Positions 38,154 through 47,658 are shown, counted from the first letter of the stretch. The stretch: DNA of 64,000 nt from Planosporangium flavigriseum (GCF_011947225.1 NZ_JAATVW010000004.1:186001-250000); one strand, 5' to 3'. Numbers and translations are program-made. Notes: generated from the letters alone by a model not told the origin.

Positions 38154-38618
38154 CGAGCGTAGAAACGTCTGCACCCGCAGGCAGCGAGAAAGAGCCGACC
38201 GCCACCCACACCCCCGACCCCGACCCCGACCCAGGGACTGGACCCGGGCCCCGGGTCGGAACCGGCGGAAGACCAGCCGCACGGTCGGCCGGACGGCGAA
38301 CAGCGTCCAGCCCGCATCATGGGCAGGGGTCAAGGAGAGCCGGTGCAGCCGAGAAACCGGCTGCACGCCGTCAGTAGCCTCTGGCACTCACGGGTTCACT
38401 CCTACGCTCTCCGTGTTCGGGGCCTGCAGAAACCCGGTCATGCCTGCTTCAGGAGCCCGGGCGTGCCGGCTTCGAGCTGGCGCGTCGAAGCGGTCCCTGG
38501 CACTCCTCTTCTGCTGCTCCCTTCACCCGAGTCGACATGGGGAACGCGGACCTTTGGGGCCGGGCTGCCTACGGTTATTCGCCGATCGGTGGACCTGAAG
38601 CTGGCGAAACGCACCGAT
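38154..38618 (+). other. Gap between TnpB relic and parA
   Basis: This stretch has no supported gene. It may contain remains of the insertion element 3' end and the parA promoter, but no clear terminal repeats or promoter boxes were seen. The reading frame of parA is open here, but its residues do not look like protein. Confidence 0.4.
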
Positions 38619-40022
38619 ATGAGCAGATCCTCGCGCCGCCCTCTTGCGTTAGACCGGTTGCGGGCCGCGGCGAAACATCGCGCGGATGCCGGCGTTGTGC
38701 AGGGTTTCGAAACGGACGGGGATGACACGGTGCGCGAGAACAGTACGTATGACGAACTCGAATTTGAACAAGTCGGGGCGGGCCGTGTTTCACGTGAAAC
38801 AGAGGGGCTGCATGCGCACATCGCGTCCCCACAACTGACAGGCGAGTGGGTGCCCTCCCCGGAGTACGACGGCTGGTCGTCTTCGCCGCTGATCTGGGAG
38901 CCTGGCGCTGGTATGTCGGACGGATCACCGTTCGCTTCTTCGGAATTCGACATCTCCACATCCGCAAACGATGTGAATACCGGTAACGTGTACGAGCGCG
39001 ATGCGGTGGCGGTCGGTGAGGGGCTATTCCCCGGCGGGGACGAATCGTGGTCCTCAACCGGATCCACGCCGTCATCGCCGCCTTCTCACCCCGCCGTACC
39101 CGCTGACACCGAGGTCGCCATGGCCGATGCCCACGTTTCACGTGAAACAGAAGACCCGCCGCTGGCTATGGAAGCCCAGCGAGCCGTCCATATCCTCAAC
39201 CCAAGCGGCGAGGTGACGATGCCGCGCCCGCCGCGGCGGCGCATCATCAGCGTCTCGAACCAGAAGGGCGGGGTGGGTAAGACCACCACGGCCGTGAACC
39301 TCGCCGTGGCGCTGGCGCTGCACGGCAACCGGGTTTTGGTGATCGACCTCGACCCCCAGGGGAACGCCTCCACCGGGCTGAACGTCCCACACCACGCCGG
39401 TGTGCCGGACATCTACGACTGCCTGATCGACAGCGCCCCGCTGGACGCTGTGACCCAGCCGGTGGAAGGTATTCCGAACCTGTGGGCTATTCCTGCCACG
39501 ATCGACCTCGCGGGTGCCGAGATCGAGTTGGTCTCGGTCGTGGCTCGTGAGACCCGGCTGCACCGTGCGATCGAGGCCTCCACGATGCAGTACGACTACA
39601 TCTTCATCGACTGCCCGCCCTCCCTCGGCCTGCTCACGGTCAACGCGCTCGTTGCCTGTGAGGAGGTGCTGATCCCGATCCAGTGCGAGTACTACGCACT
39701 GGAGGGCGTGCAGGCGCTCACAGCCAACATCGAGCTCGTACGGTCGCACTTGAACCCGAACCTGGACATCTCCACCGTCGTGCTGACCATGTACGACCGG
39801 CGGACCAGGCTGGCGGACCTGGTGGAGCAGGACGTACGGAGTCACTTCGGCGACAAGGTGCTCGACGTGGTGATCCCCCGTAACGTCCGAGTCTCCGAGG
39901 CCCCGAGTTACAGCCAGTCGGTCGTCACGTACGACCCCGGCTCGCGCGGAGCGGTCAGTTACTTCGAGGCCGCCAAGGAGATCGCGCTGCGCGGTGCGGA
40001 GCAGACGGGAGAGCAGGAATGA
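38619..40022 (+). CDS. parA: Chromosome-partitioning ATPase ParA with parS-encoding N-terminal extension
   Basis: ParA is a Walker ATPase that moves ParB-bound origins. The core, from about residue 205, has [20 protein letters not shown], the sensor block DIYDCLIDS, and the Walker B-like FIDCPPSLG. Upstream lies an acidic, low-complexity extension of up to 200 residues containing two VSRET peptides encoded by exact parS sites. The start is uncertain: 38619 is the longest ATG with protein-like sequence, and ATG 39120 ([12 protein letters not shown]) would give a core with one site. parB follows as ATGA. Confidence 0.8.
   Translation: MSRSSRRPLALDRLRAAAKHRADAGVVQGFETDGDDTVRENSTYDELEFEQVGAGRVSRETEGLHAHIASPQLTGEWVPSPEYDGWSSSPLIWEPGAGMSDGSPFASSEFDISTSANDVNTGNVYERDAVAVGEGLFPGGDESWSSTGSTPSSPPSHPAVPADTEVAMADAHVSRETEDPPLAMEAQRAVHILNPSGEVTMPRPPRRRIISVSNQKGGVGKTTTAVNLAVALALHGNRVLVIDLDPQGNASTGLNVPHHAGVPDIYDCLIDSAPLDAVTQPVEGIPNLWAIPATIDLAGAEIELVSVVARETRLHRAIEASTMQYDYIFIDCPPSLGLLTVNALVACEEVLIPIQCEYYALEGVQALTANIELVRSHLNPNLDISTVVLTMYDRRTRLADLVEQDVRSHFGDKVLDVVIPRNVRVSEAPSYSQSVVTYDPGSRGAVSYFEAAKEIALRGAEQTGEQE
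38786..38801. other. parS: parS site 1, inside parA reading frame
   Basis: TGTTTCACGTGAAACA, the perfect 16-base palindrome bound by ParB. It lies in the 5' part of the parA frame and encodes part of VSRETE. Confidence 0.92.
39134..39149. other. parS: parS site 2, inside parA reading frame
   Basis: CGTTTCACGTGAAACA holds the 14-base palindrome GTTTCACGTGAAAC. It lies 348 bases from site 1 and again encodes VSRETE. Confidence 0.92.
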
Positions 40023-41050
40023 AGACCAACCGCCGGGGTGGTCTGGGGCGCGGCCTCGGGGCCCTGATCCCCACCGCGCCGGTGGAGGCCCCCAGCGCTC
40101 CGGTGACCGGCCTGGCGACGGCTCCGGCGTACTCTCCCGCTCCGCCCGGCCCGCCCATCAACGGGGGTGCGCCCGACGTGGAGGTCGACGCGACCGACAT
40201 CCCCACGGGACCGCAGCACGACCTGGCGCCGGTACCGGGGGCTCGATTCGCTGAGCTGTCGGTTGACTCGATCGTGCCCAACCCGAAGCAGCCGCGACAG
40301 GTCTTCGATGAGGAAGCCCTCGACGAGCTTAAGACCTCGATCGAGCAGGTGGGCTTCCTGCAGCCGATTGTGGTCCGGGAGCTCGAGTCGGAGCGGTACG
40401 AGTTGGTCATGGGCGAGCGCCGGTGGCGCGCGGCGCAGGCGCTCGGCCGGGAGATGATCCCTGCGATCATTCGGGACACCCGTGACGATGACATGCTGCG
40501 GGACGCGCTGCTGGAGAACATCCACCGCGCCAACCTGAACCCGCTTGAAGAGGCCGCCGCATACCAACAACTCCTGGAGGAGTTCGGGGCGACCCACGAT
40601 GAGCTCGCGAAGCGGATTGGCCGCAGCCGTCCGCAGATCTCCAACACGATCCGGCTCCTGAACCTCCCCGCCAACGTCCAGCGACGGGTGGCTGCTGGCG
40701 TGCTGTCCGCGGGACACGCGCGCGCCCTGCTCAGCCTGGACGACGAAGAGGAGCAGGAGGTCCTGGCGCACCGGATCGTTGCCGAGGGCCTCTCCGTGCG
40801 CGCCACCGAGGAAATCGTGGCGCTCAAGGGAGCCGAAGGTGGGGCGCGCAAGGCGCCACCGAAGCGTCGGTCCAAGCCACACGCGCCGGCGCTGTCGGAT
40901 CTGGCGGACCGGCTCTCCAACCGATTCGACACGAGCGTGAAGGTCGACATCGGGCGCCGCAAGGGGAAGATCACGATTGAGTTCGCGACCGTGGACGACC
41001 TGGAACGGATCGTGGGCATCATCGGTATCGAGGGGCAAGCTCCCCAGTAG
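40019..41050 (+). CDS. parB: Chromosome-partitioning protein ParB
   Basis: ParB binds parS, spreads along DNA using a CTP switch, and works with ParA and SMC. The 343-residue protein has a Pro-rich N-terminus, then [14 protein letters not shown] and GERRWRAAQ (CTP-binding domain), [14 protein letters not shown], a helix-turn-helix with [10 protein letters not shown], and a C-terminal dimer domain. The start overlaps parA as ATGA. A 16-bp perfect hairpin follows the stop. Confidence 0.96.
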   Translation: MKTNRRGGLGRGLGALIPTAPVEAPSAPVTGLATAPAYSPAPPGPPINGGAPDVEVDATDIPTGPQHDLAPVPGARFAELSVDSIVPNPKQPRQVFDEEALDELKTSIEQVGFLQPIVVRELESERYELVMGERRWRAAQALGREMIPAIIRDTRDDDMLRDALLENIHRANLNPLEEAAAYQQLLEEFGATHDELAKRIGRSRPQISNTIRLLNLPANVQRRVAAGVLSAGHARALLSLDDEEEQEVLAHRIVAEGLSVRATEEIVALKGAEGGARKAPPKRRSKPHAPALSDLADRLSNRFDTSVKVDIGRRKGKITIEFATVDDLERIVGIIGIEGQAPQ

Positions 41051-41064
41051 CGAATAGGTCTTGA

Positions 41065-41104
41065 TAGCGAAGAGGCGGCCGCTGATGTGGCCGCCTCTTC
41101 GCTA
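41065..41104 (+). terminator. parB terminator hairpin
   Basis: TAGCGAAGAGGCGGCC (41065-41080) and GGCCGCCTCTTCGCTA (41089-41104) pair perfectly around an eight-base loop. No long T-run follows. It lies just after the parB stop. Confidence 0.8.
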
Positions 41105-41120
41105 TCCACGGCCCGTACCG

Positions 41121-41142
41121 TTATCCACAGCGGTTGTCCACA
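41121..41142. promoter_or_regulatory. Two DnaA boxes downstream of parB
   Basis: TTATCCACA (41121-41129) and TTGTCCACA (41134-41142) lie side by side in the same direction, ten bases before parS site 3. They may be a DnaA titration or control site. Confidence 0.55.
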
Positions 41143-41151
41143 GGTCGACCT

Positions 41152-41167
41152 CGTTTCACGTGAAACC
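41152..41167. other. parS: parS site 3, intergenic after parB
   Basis: CGTTTCACGTGAAACC contains the full GTTTCACGTGAAAC palindrome in the parB-downstream gap, beside two DnaA boxes. Confidence 0.92.
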
Positions 41168-41401
41168 ACCGCTAGAACGGGCTGTGAGCCTGTGGACGAC
41201 GCAGCGCTTCGAGGTCCTCAGCCGTACCTGCGGCCGTCCCCTGCTGCCGGGCGCAACTTCCTTTATTGCAACGTTCGTCTATGCGTCCGGTCGTGCCGTG
41301 GGTGTAGTGGGAGCCCTCCCGTCGACCAAGCCGGGACGCGCGCCGTGCGCGCCAGCCAGTAGGGGGAAGACAGCCGTATACCCGGTTGCTAGGGTCTGAT
41401 C

Positions 41402-42325
41402 GTGTCCGACGAACCGCTCCCCCTCCCCGGTTTTGTCACCTGGCCTACGTTCCCCTTCGAAGGCGATCTGCGCGTCAAGCCGTTCGACGCGCCCGTGCCC
41501 CTGGAGCCGCCCAGGGACGGCGACGACCCGTCCGAATGTCACGCCTGTAGCGCCCCTGACGAGGCGTACATCTGGGTCAGCGAGCGGTGGCGGGTACGTA
41601 GTCTCGACCGGCCCACCGGCCTGCCAGCGGTCCTCATCCTCGAATCCCGATCGCACCTCGACCTCGGTGACCTCCCCAACCTGCTCGCCGCTGAGCTGGG
41701 GGTCATGACGGTACGCCTGGAGCGGGCCGTCCGGTCACTCGACGGTGTGGCACGCGTCCACGTCAACCGGTGGGGCGACGATGCTTCGCATCTGCACCTG
41801 TGGTTCTTGGCCCGGCCGTACGGGCAGCTCCAGCTACGTGGGTCGTTCCTGTCCATGTGGGATGAGATCCTGCCGCCGATCTCCGAGCACCAGTGGCGGG
41901 AGAATCTCGCCCTTGTCGCGGCTTGGCTGGGAGAGCTCGACGGGCGCCCGCTGGCGGAGCCGCCACAAATAGACTGGAAGGCGCCGGCGACGCTCGGCGC
42001 CGTGACATCCGCGCTCCTGCTGGAAGAGTCCGCAGAGCCGACAGAGCTGGAAGAGTCCGCAGAGCCGACAGAGCTGGAAGAGTCCGCAGAGCCGACAGCG
42101 CCGGCTGAAGATGCCGAGGCCGTGACGCCAGACGCGCCAGTACTCCCGGAAGAGTTCGCGGCGGCGCGGGACGTCCGTGTGCTGCCCGGACCGACAGGCT
42201 TCGCACCGATCGTCGAGGAGCCGGCCCAGAAGAGCCGCCAGGGCGCGAATACAGTGCGACCGGTCCCGGGCCAGCGGGAGGGCTCGACGCACGACAGGGA
42301 CTCCGGGGCGACCGCCTGGGCCTGA
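41402..42325 (+). CDS. HIT-like domain hypothetical protein with tandem repeats
   Basis: The 307-residue product has a Cys pair (Cys46 and Cys49) and SHLHLWFLARP at about residues 129-139, which resembles the histidine triad of HIT proteins except that the third His is Trp. HIT members hydrolyse or transfer nucleotides, so catalysis may be altered. After residue 200 there are three copies of LEESAEPT, then an acidic, Pro-rich tail that is probably disordered. GTG 41402 is the start. It follows parB and precedes a GNAT gene. Function uncertain. Confidence 0.6.
   Translation: MSDEPLPLPGFVTWPTFPFEGDLRVKPFDAPVPLEPPRDGDDPSECHACSAPDEAYIWVSERWRVRSLDRPTGLPAVLILESRSHLDLGDLPNLLAAELGVMTVRLERAVRSLDGVARVHVNRWGDDASHLHLWFLARPYGQLQLRGSFLSMWDEILPPISEHQWRENLALVAAWLGELDGRPLAEPPQIDWKAPATLGAVTSALLLEESAEPTELEESAEPTELEESAEPTAPAEDAEAVTPDAPVLPEEFAAARDVRVLPGPTGFAPIVEEPAQKSRQGANTVRPVPGQREGSTHDRDSGATAWA
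42020..42098 (+). repeat. 27-base tandem repeat inside the HIT-like gene
   Basis: Three near-identical units of 27 bases begin with CTGGAAGAGTCCGCAGAGCC, in frame, encoding LEESAEPTE. The third copy is changed at its end. Copy number is likely to vary among strains. Confidence 0.9.
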
Positions 42326-42510
42326 GCTGCGCTGGACCGGGCGCGACTCCGACCACGACCACAGTTACGACGGGCCGACTCCGCGCAGTACAAGGAGCAC
42401 CCACGCCGCGTTACCCTCCCCTGACCCGCAAATGCCGCGTACGATCCCTCACTGGGGGCAAGGAGGCGGTGCGTGGCTGGGTTGCGGATGACTCCTGTGG
42501 GGACGGGGCG

Positions 42511-43173
42511 ATGTCACGACGCCTTGTCAATCTGACTCTCGACACCCTCGAGGACCTGCCGCGTACGTGCCGCAGGTGTGTCTACTGGGAGCTCGATCCG
42601 GTAGCTGCCGAGCGAGCGTGCGCCTCCGGCGATCCGGAGTTCGAGAAGGAAGCATGGGTCTCGCAGACCCTGCTCGAGTGGGGCTCCTGCGGAAAGCTCG
42701 TCTACGTTGACGGGATGCCGGCAGGCTTCGTCATGTTCGCGCCGCCGGCGTACATTTCACGGTCCATGGCGTTCCCAACCTCCCCGGTCTCTCCGGACGC
42801 CGTACTGCTGACAACGGCGCGGGTGGTCGGTGCGTTCGCCGGTGGCGGGCTCGGCCGGATGCTGGTGCAGGGCGTCGCCCGTGATCTGACCAAGCGCGGC
42901 GTCAAGGCGATCGAGGCGTTCGGTGACGCCAAGTTCGGCGACCACACCGGCGACGGCGAGTCCGCCGGCTGTCTTGCGCCGGCGGACTACTTTCTCTCGG
43001 TGGGGTTCAAGACCGTACGCCCGCATCCCCGCTATCCGAGGCTGCGACTCGAACTCCGGACGGCCTTGTCCTGGAAGTCGGATGTGGAGTACGCGCTGGA
43101 GAAGCTACTCGGCTCCATGAGCCCGGAAGCGCTGCTGCGGCCCGTACGGCCGGCTACCCACTCCAGCCTTTAG
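42511..43173 (+). CDS. GNAT-family N-acetyltransferase
   Basis: The 220-residue protein has the GNAT core: a beta-alpha N-terminal region, then VVGAFAGGGLGRMLVQGVARDL (acetyl-CoA binding Gly-x-x-Gly region), and a C-terminal part with a Trp/Tyr block. Cys residues CRRC at about 20-24 are unusual. The substrate is unknown. The ATG at 42511 was chosen because GGGGACGGGG lies just upstream. The gene is known from the same place, between parB and the CwlM gene, in other actinobacteria. Confidence 0.78.
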   Translation: MSRRLVNLTLDTLEDLPRTCRRCVYWELDPVAAERACASGDPEFEKEAWVSQTLLEWGSCGKLVYVDGMPAGFVMFAPPAYISRSMAFPTSPVSPDAVLLTTARVVGAFAGGGLGRMLVQGVARDLTKRGVKAIEAFGDAKFGDHTGDGESAGCLAPADYFLSVGFKTVRPHPRYPRLRLELRTALSWKSDVEYALEKLLGSMSPEALLRPVRPATHSSL

Positions 43174-43212
43174 CGGCGGGCCGTTGGCCCGTCAGTGACC
43201 CGCTCAGGCCCG

Positions 43213-44376
43213 TCAGTGAGCCGCTGCGGCCTCTGCCGCGGCTGCCCGCAGCTTGCTGACGTCGATGGAGCCGGTCGGCACGTCGACCTCGATCGGGTAG
43301 TACATCCGCTGCACCGCGGCCATGATCGCCTCGACCATGCGGTCCCGGAACAGGGGATCGACCAAGCGGCTGCGGTCGGACGGTGAGGTGAGGTAGCCGG
43401 CGTCCACGCGAACAGCGGGCATCCGGGTCAGGCGCAGCAGGTCCCAGGTCTTCGAATGCGTCTGGCAGTTGCGCATACCGGTGCGCGCCACGATCTCCCG
43501 CTGGACCAGTCCGGCGAGCCGTTCGCCCACCGTCGAAGTCACGCCGCTCGTCGTGCCGTAGTGGTAGGTGGCGACGCCGTCGGCTTCGGGGTTGGCGTGC
43601 CCGTCGAGGTGGATGGAGATGAGCAGGTCCGCGCCAAGGTCGTTGGCGAGGTTGGCACGCTGCTGGTTCGTCATGGTTTCGGCCGGATTGGGGCCTCGGG
43701 TGAGGTGGACCCGCATTCCGGCAGCTGCCAGTCGTCCCTCAAGGCGCAGCGCGATGTCGAACGCCAGGTCCGCTTCGGTCCAGCGCAGCGGACCGTCCGG
43801 GACGACCACGCCGGTGTCGTGCGGGCCGCCGTGGCCGGGGTCGACGACGATCTGCTTGCCCACCAGTGCGGGGCCGGAGGCGTGGAACGCCGCGGTCTCG
43901 CGCAGCAGTTGCGGTCGCCCGCCGACGACCTTGCGGCCGAGCCGGCGCAGCGCGTTCACCGTCGCCGGCCCGCAGGAGCCGTCCGGGACCAGACCGACCT
44001 CGCGCTGGAACTGGGCCACCGCACGGGCGGTGTATCCGCTGTAGACCCCGTCCGCGCGGCCCAGGTCGTACCCCATCTCCAGCAGCCGTTCCTGCAACTG
44101 CCGGACATCGTCGCCGACGAGCGGGTCGGTGACCGCGTGGTACAGCGCGCGCTGCCCCAGTCGCCACCGGGCCGCGTCAAGCGCCCGCCACGTCTCGTCG
44201 CCCACCTTGCCGTCGACGGACAGGCCACGGCTCTGCTGGAAGGCCCGTACAGCCATCTCGGTGCCGGCGTCGTACTCAGCGCCGCCGTCGGGGTCACCCA
44301 GTAGCCCTAGAGTGCTGAGGATCGTTCTGATCTCCACCACTGCTGGACCCTGGTCACCGCGCCGGATCGGACGCAT
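43213..44376 (-). CDS. cwlM: CwlM-like N-acetylmuramoyl-L-alanine amidase homologue
   Basis: Two peptidoglycan-binding domains (about residues 1-70 and 80-150) precede an amidase_3 domain (about 172-365). Zinc ligands His182 (DPGHGG), Glu201 and His256 (SIHLDGH) are present, but the usual catalytic Glu position (VExGF) reads VDAGY with Asp325. The mycobacterial CwlM lies in the same location between trxA and parB and acts as a regulator of MurA rather than as an amidase. I infer the same here. GGAGGGAGG upstream fixes the start at 44376. Confidence 0.85.
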   Translation of the reverse strand: MRPIRRGDQGPAVVEIRTILSTLGLLGDPDGGAEYDAGTEMAVRAFQQSRGLSVDGKVGDETWRALDAARWRLGQRALYHAVTDPLVGDDVRQLQERLLEMGYDLGRADGVYSGYTARAVAQFQREVGLVPDGSCGPATVNALRRLGRKVVGGRPQLLRETAAFHASGPALVGKQIVVDPGHGGPHDTGVVVPDGPLRWTEADLAFDIALRLEGRLAAAGMRVHLTRGPNPAETMTNQQRANLANDLGADLLISIHLDGHANPEADGVATYHYGTTSGVTSTVGERLAGLVQREIVARTGMRNCQTHSKTWDLLRLTRMPAVRVDAGYLTSPSDRSRLVDPLFRDRMVEAIMAAVQRMYYPIEVDVPTGSIDVSKLRAAAAEAAAAH

Positions 44377-44627
44377 CGACGACCTCCCTCCGCCTCCCCG
44401 GATCGTCACGGGAAGGCATGTCGTGCCGGTACTTGTGCGGGCCGCCGCCGTTACGGGCGAATCCACCGGAGCGTACCGTCCCGGGCTCGCCAGCGCGCTC
44501 TAGGCAGAAAGCCCGGCGATACCGAGGTGTACGAGTGGACCGGGGCGTGGAACACGTCCCGAGGGAACTTATCGCGGATGCGGGGCCGGAACAAAACTGC
44601 TGTGACAGCCACAAAGGTTGACAAAAA

Positions 44628-44661
44628 CAGCGTCCCGTGCCGGTCAGGGCACGGGACGCTG
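44628..44661 (-). terminator. trxA terminator
   Basis: A 14-bp perfect stem (44628-44641 with 44648-44661) and a six-base loop. Read on the minus strand it is followed by TTTTTG. It ends the trxB-trxA transcript. Confidence 0.9.
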
Positions 44662-44697
44662 AAAAGGGTGCTTACCGGGACGCTGCCCCGGTAAGGG

Positions 44698-45021
44698 TCA
44701 GATGGCGGCTTCGATCATGCGCAGCAGTGCGCTCTTCGGGTGGGCCCCGACGATCGACTGCACCGGCTGACCACCCTTGAAGATCGTCAGCGTCGGAACC
44801 GACATCACCTGGTACTGGGTCGTGGTCGACGGGTTGGCGTCGATGTCGAGCTTGACCACCTCGAGCTTGTCGGCAAGCTCAGAAGCGATCTCTTCGAGTA
44901 CGGGCGCCACCTTGCGGCATGGCCCGCACCACTCGGCCCAGAAGTCCACGAGTACCGGCTTGTCCGACTGCAGGACATCGCTGGCGAAGGTGGCGTCGGT
45001 GACCGACTTGGTGGCTCCCAT
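44698..45021 (-). CDS. trxA: Thioredoxin
   Basis: Thioredoxin reduces protein disulfides in the cytoplasm. The 107-residue protein has the active site WCGPCRK and cis-Pro block SVPTLTIF. It is 27 bases downstream of trxB and followed by a strong terminator. Only the normal single domain is present. Confidence 0.96.
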   Translation of the reverse strand: MGATKSVTDATFASDVLQSDKPVLVDFWAEWCGPCRKVAPVLEEIASELADKLEVVKLDIDANPSTTTQYQVMSVPTLTIFKGGQPVQSIVGAHPKSALLRMIEAAI

Positions 45022-45048
45022 TTCGGTTCTCCCCTACTTGTTTAGTGC

Positions 45049-45981
45049 TCAGGATTCCAGTGAAGCGATGTACCGCTCGGCATCGAGCGCCGCGGCGCAG
45101 CCGGTGCCGGAGGCCGTGATGGCCTGACGGTACGTGTGGTCGACGACGTCGCCAGCAGCGAACACGCCGGTCAGGTTGGTACGGGTGCTGGGGGCGGCGA
45201 CCTTCACGTAGCCCTCGCCGTCCAGTTCGACCTGGCCGCGGAACAGTTCGCTGCGCGGGTCGTGGCCGATGGCGACGAAGACGCCGGTCACGTCGAGCTT
45301 GGTCTCCTCGCCCGTCTTGACGTTGCGGACCATCAGTCCGCCAACCTTGCCGCCGCCGTCGATCACCTCGGTCACCACGGTGTCCCACATCACCCGGATC
45401 TTCGGGTTCGACAGCGCGCGCTCCGCCATGATCCTGCTGGCGCGGAACTGGTCCCGGCGGTGGATGATCGTGACGGTCTCGGCGAACCGGGTGAGGAACG
45501 TCGCCTCCTCCATCGCCGAGTCGCCACCACCCACGACGACGATGTGCTGGCCCCGGAAGAAGAAGCCGTCACAGGTCGCGCACGACGAGACGCCGTGGCC
45601 GAGCAGCTCCTGCTCGCCCGGGACGCTGAGTGGACGCCAAGCGGAGCCGGTGGCCAGGATGATCGCCTTGGCCCGGTACTCGCTGTCGCCGATCCGGACG
45701 ACCTTGACGTCCCCGGCCAGGTCCACCGAGGTGACGTCGTCGGTGATGAACTCGGCGCCGAACCGCTCGGCCTGCTTACGCATGTTGTCCATCAACTCGG
45801 GGCCGAGAACTCCGTCCGGGAAACCGGGGAAGTTCTCGACGTCGGTCGTGGTCATAAGGGCGCCACCCGAGGTCGCGCCCTCGATCACTAGCGGCTGCAG
45901 GTTGGCTCGCGCAGCGTAGAGCGAGGCCGTGTATCCGGCCGGCCCAGAGCCAACGATGATCAGGTTGCGGACGTCGTCCAC
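45049..45981 (-). CDS. trxB: Thioredoxin-disulfide reductase
   Basis: This flavoenzyme moves electrons from NADPH to thioredoxin. The 310-residue protein has the N-terminal FAD loop [14 protein letters not shown], the redox site CATCDG, the NADPH loop [10 protein letters not shown] and the C-terminal [11 protein letters not shown] block. It is cotranscribed with trxA and follows the sigma and anti-sigma pair by about 90 bases. The pair may be under the control of that sigma factor, which is an inference from position only. Confidence 0.96.
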   Translation of the reverse strand: MDDVRNLIIVGSGPAGYTASLYAARANLQPLVIEGATSGGALMTTTDVENFPGFPDGVLGPELMDNMRKQAERFGAEFITDDVTSVDLAGDVKVVRIGDSEYRAKAIILATGSAWRPLSVPGEQELLGHGVSSCATCDGFFFRGQHIVVVGGGDSAMEEATFLTRFAETVTIIHRRDQFRASRIMAERALSNPKIRVMWDTVVTEVIDGGGKVGGLMVRNVKTGEETKLDVTGVFVAIGHDPRSELFRGQVELDGEGYVKVAAPSTRTNLTGVFAAGDVVDHTYRQAITASGTGCAAALDAERYIASLES

Positions 45982-46075
45982 GTGGACTCCCTAACGGATA
46001 AAGGCTGCACCAGCCTGCGCTGGCCAAAACGTCATCGTACGAACCGGAGATTCCCGCCGCCGTACGTGTCCCGCG

Positions 46076-46972
46076 TCACCCCACCGATCCGCTGTACAGC
46101 TGATCCGTGATCGCGCCGCCGGTGCCGCAGTTCGGGCCGACCGCTACGACCCATTTCTGGGCTGGGGCGCCCCCGGCACCGGCAAGCAGGACAACGAGAG
46201 CGGGGCTGCCTTCGTAGCGGGCGTAGTCCAACAGGATTGCCGTCCCGCCGTAGCGGGCCAGGACGGACTGAAGGCACGCGGCCCGGGCGTCCGGGTCGGT
46301 GAGCCTGCGCAGCGCCTCGGGCACCAGCGTGGGCCGACCTGCGGCCTCCGGCACACTGAGGGTGTTGGCACGAGATTCGGTCTTGGCGGAGCCGCTGCTT
46401 CGCGCCGAGACCGACGCACCGAGCGCCGTCAGCATGCCCGGGGTGTAGTCGAATCCTGACGTACGCACGTCAATCGCGGCGAGGCTGGCGGCGGAGCCGG
46501 CGCTGGACGGGGTTGCGGCCCGCCCCGCCGAATTACTCGCCATGGTTGTGGGGCCGCCGCCGCGCAGCCCCTGTGCCAGGGTCGCCGCGCCGAGGCCGAG
46601 TACGGCCGCAGCGGCCGCGACGCCGGCGACGGCGCGCCAACGACGTCGTACGGGCGAACTCGTGGCCCGGCCTCCCGGGAGGACCGACAGGTGGGCGCGG
46701 GGATCAGCCGGCGCTGGTGCGGTCAGTGGCGGCTCGGCGTCCAACGCAGCGGACAACCGAGCCACCACGTCGCTGGGGAGCGGTTCCGGCTGCGCGGCCA
46801 GTACGGCCAGGTCGGCGCGTACACCCGCGTCAGCGGCCACAAGATCGGCGTGCGCTCGGGTCCACAGCGGGTCGGTGGCGATGAGCCGGGCAAGGGCAGC
46901 CTGGTCAGGCGTGCCGTCCAGTGCTCCTCCGACGTAGTCGGCGAGCCGGTCGAGATCGACCTCACCGGTCAC
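46076..46972 (-). CDS. Membrane-bound anti-sigma factor candidate
   Basis: The 298-residue protein starts MTGEVDLDRLADYVGGALDG, with a cytoplasmic N-terminal part of about 110 residues, one membrane segment (about residues 112-136), and an outside domain rich in Ala, Ser and Gly with a Cys pair. This is the layout of ECF anti-sigma factors, though the zinc-binding His-Cys-Cys motif is absent. The ATG overlaps the sigma gene stop. It corresponds in place to Rv3912, which lies beside sigM. Confidence 0.72.
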   Translation of the reverse strand: MTGEVDLDRLADYVGGALDGTPDQAALARLIATDPLWTRAHADLVAADAGVRADLAVLAAQPEPLPSDVVARLSAALDAEPPLTAPAPADPRAHLSVLPGGRATSSPVRRRWRAVAGVAAAAAVLGLGAATLAQGLRGGGPTTMASNSAGRAATPSSAGSAASLAAIDVRTSGFDYTPGMLTALGASVSARSSGSAKTESRANTLSVPEAAGRPTLVPEALRRLTDPDARAACLQSVLARYGGTAILLDYARYEGSPALVVLLAGAGGAPAQKWVVAVGPNCGTGGAITDQLYSGSVG

Positions 46973-47622
46973 TTGCCACCCTCCTTCCCCACGCGTGTAG
47001 CGCCGGACGCGTTACCCGTCCGTGATGGGACGTCGCCCTGGCCCACGGGGTTCCGTTCGCCGGCCGGATCAGGGTCGCGAAGGTGGCCCAGCAGGACCGC
47101 TAACCGCGCCCGGCCGCGGGCGCACCGGCTCTTGACGGTGCCCTCCGCGACGCCGAGGACCCGGGCCGCGTCCGCGACCGGGTAGCCCTGCAGGTCGACC
47201 AGGACCAACGCGGCGCGCTGGTCCGGTGGTAGCTGCCCGAGCGCCGCGTGGACGACCAGGGCGGTGTCCCGGTCGACCGATGGCGCCACGGTCCGGTCGA
47301 CCTCCGGTAGCGGCACGGTCGGCCGGGCGTGGCGTCGACGCATTCGGTCCAGGCACGCATTCACCACGATGCGGTGCAGCCAGGTGGTGACAGCAGCGTC
47401 GCCGCGAAACCGGTCAGCCGTCCGGTAGGCGGACAGGAGCGCGTCCTGTAACGCGTCTGCCGCTTCGTCCCGATCGCCGATGGTCCGCAGGGCGACGGCC
47501 CACAGTCGGTCGCGGTGGCGGCGGACCACCTCGGCGAAGGCGTCCGGGTCACCGGCGGTGTGCGCGTGCATCAACGCCGCGTCGTCACGCGGGTCACGCC
47601 TCTCGGTCCCGCCGTCCACCAC
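46969..47622 (-). CDS. sigM: ECF RNA polymerase sigma factor (SigM-like)
   Basis: The 217-residue protein has sigma region 2 (ALRTIGDRDEAADALQDALLSAYR, then FRGDAAVTTWLHRIVVN) and region 4 with the helix-turn-helix (LPPDQRAALVLVDLQGYPVADAARVLGVAEGTVKSR). It recruits RNA polymerase to alternative promoters. The gene order trx-anti-sigma-sigma-MurJ matches the mycobacterial sigM locus, so the symbol is given on synteny. The overlap with the anti-sigma gene supports coupled control. Confidence 0.85.
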   Translation of the reverse strand: MVDGGTERRDPRDDAALMHAHTAGDPDAFAEVVRRHRDRLWAVALRTIGDRDEAADALQDALLSAYRTADRFRGDAAVTTWLHRIVVNACLDRMRRRHARPTVPLPEVDRTVAPSVDRDTALVVHAALGQLPPDQRAALVLVDLQGYPVADAARVLGVAEGTVKSRCARGRARLAVLLGHLRDPDPAGERNPVGQGDVPSRTGNASGATRVGKEGGK

Positions 47623-47658
47623 GGCCTGAACCCTACCGGTCGGCAGCCATCCCAGCGG

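Noticed and set aside
38319-38618. Upstream extension of parA to 38319
   Set aside because: Residues look like random translation of non-coding DNA near the TnpB relic.
42020-42098. Possible CRISPR-like short repeat
   Set aside because: In-frame, contiguous 27-base units with no spacers; this is a coding tandem repeat.
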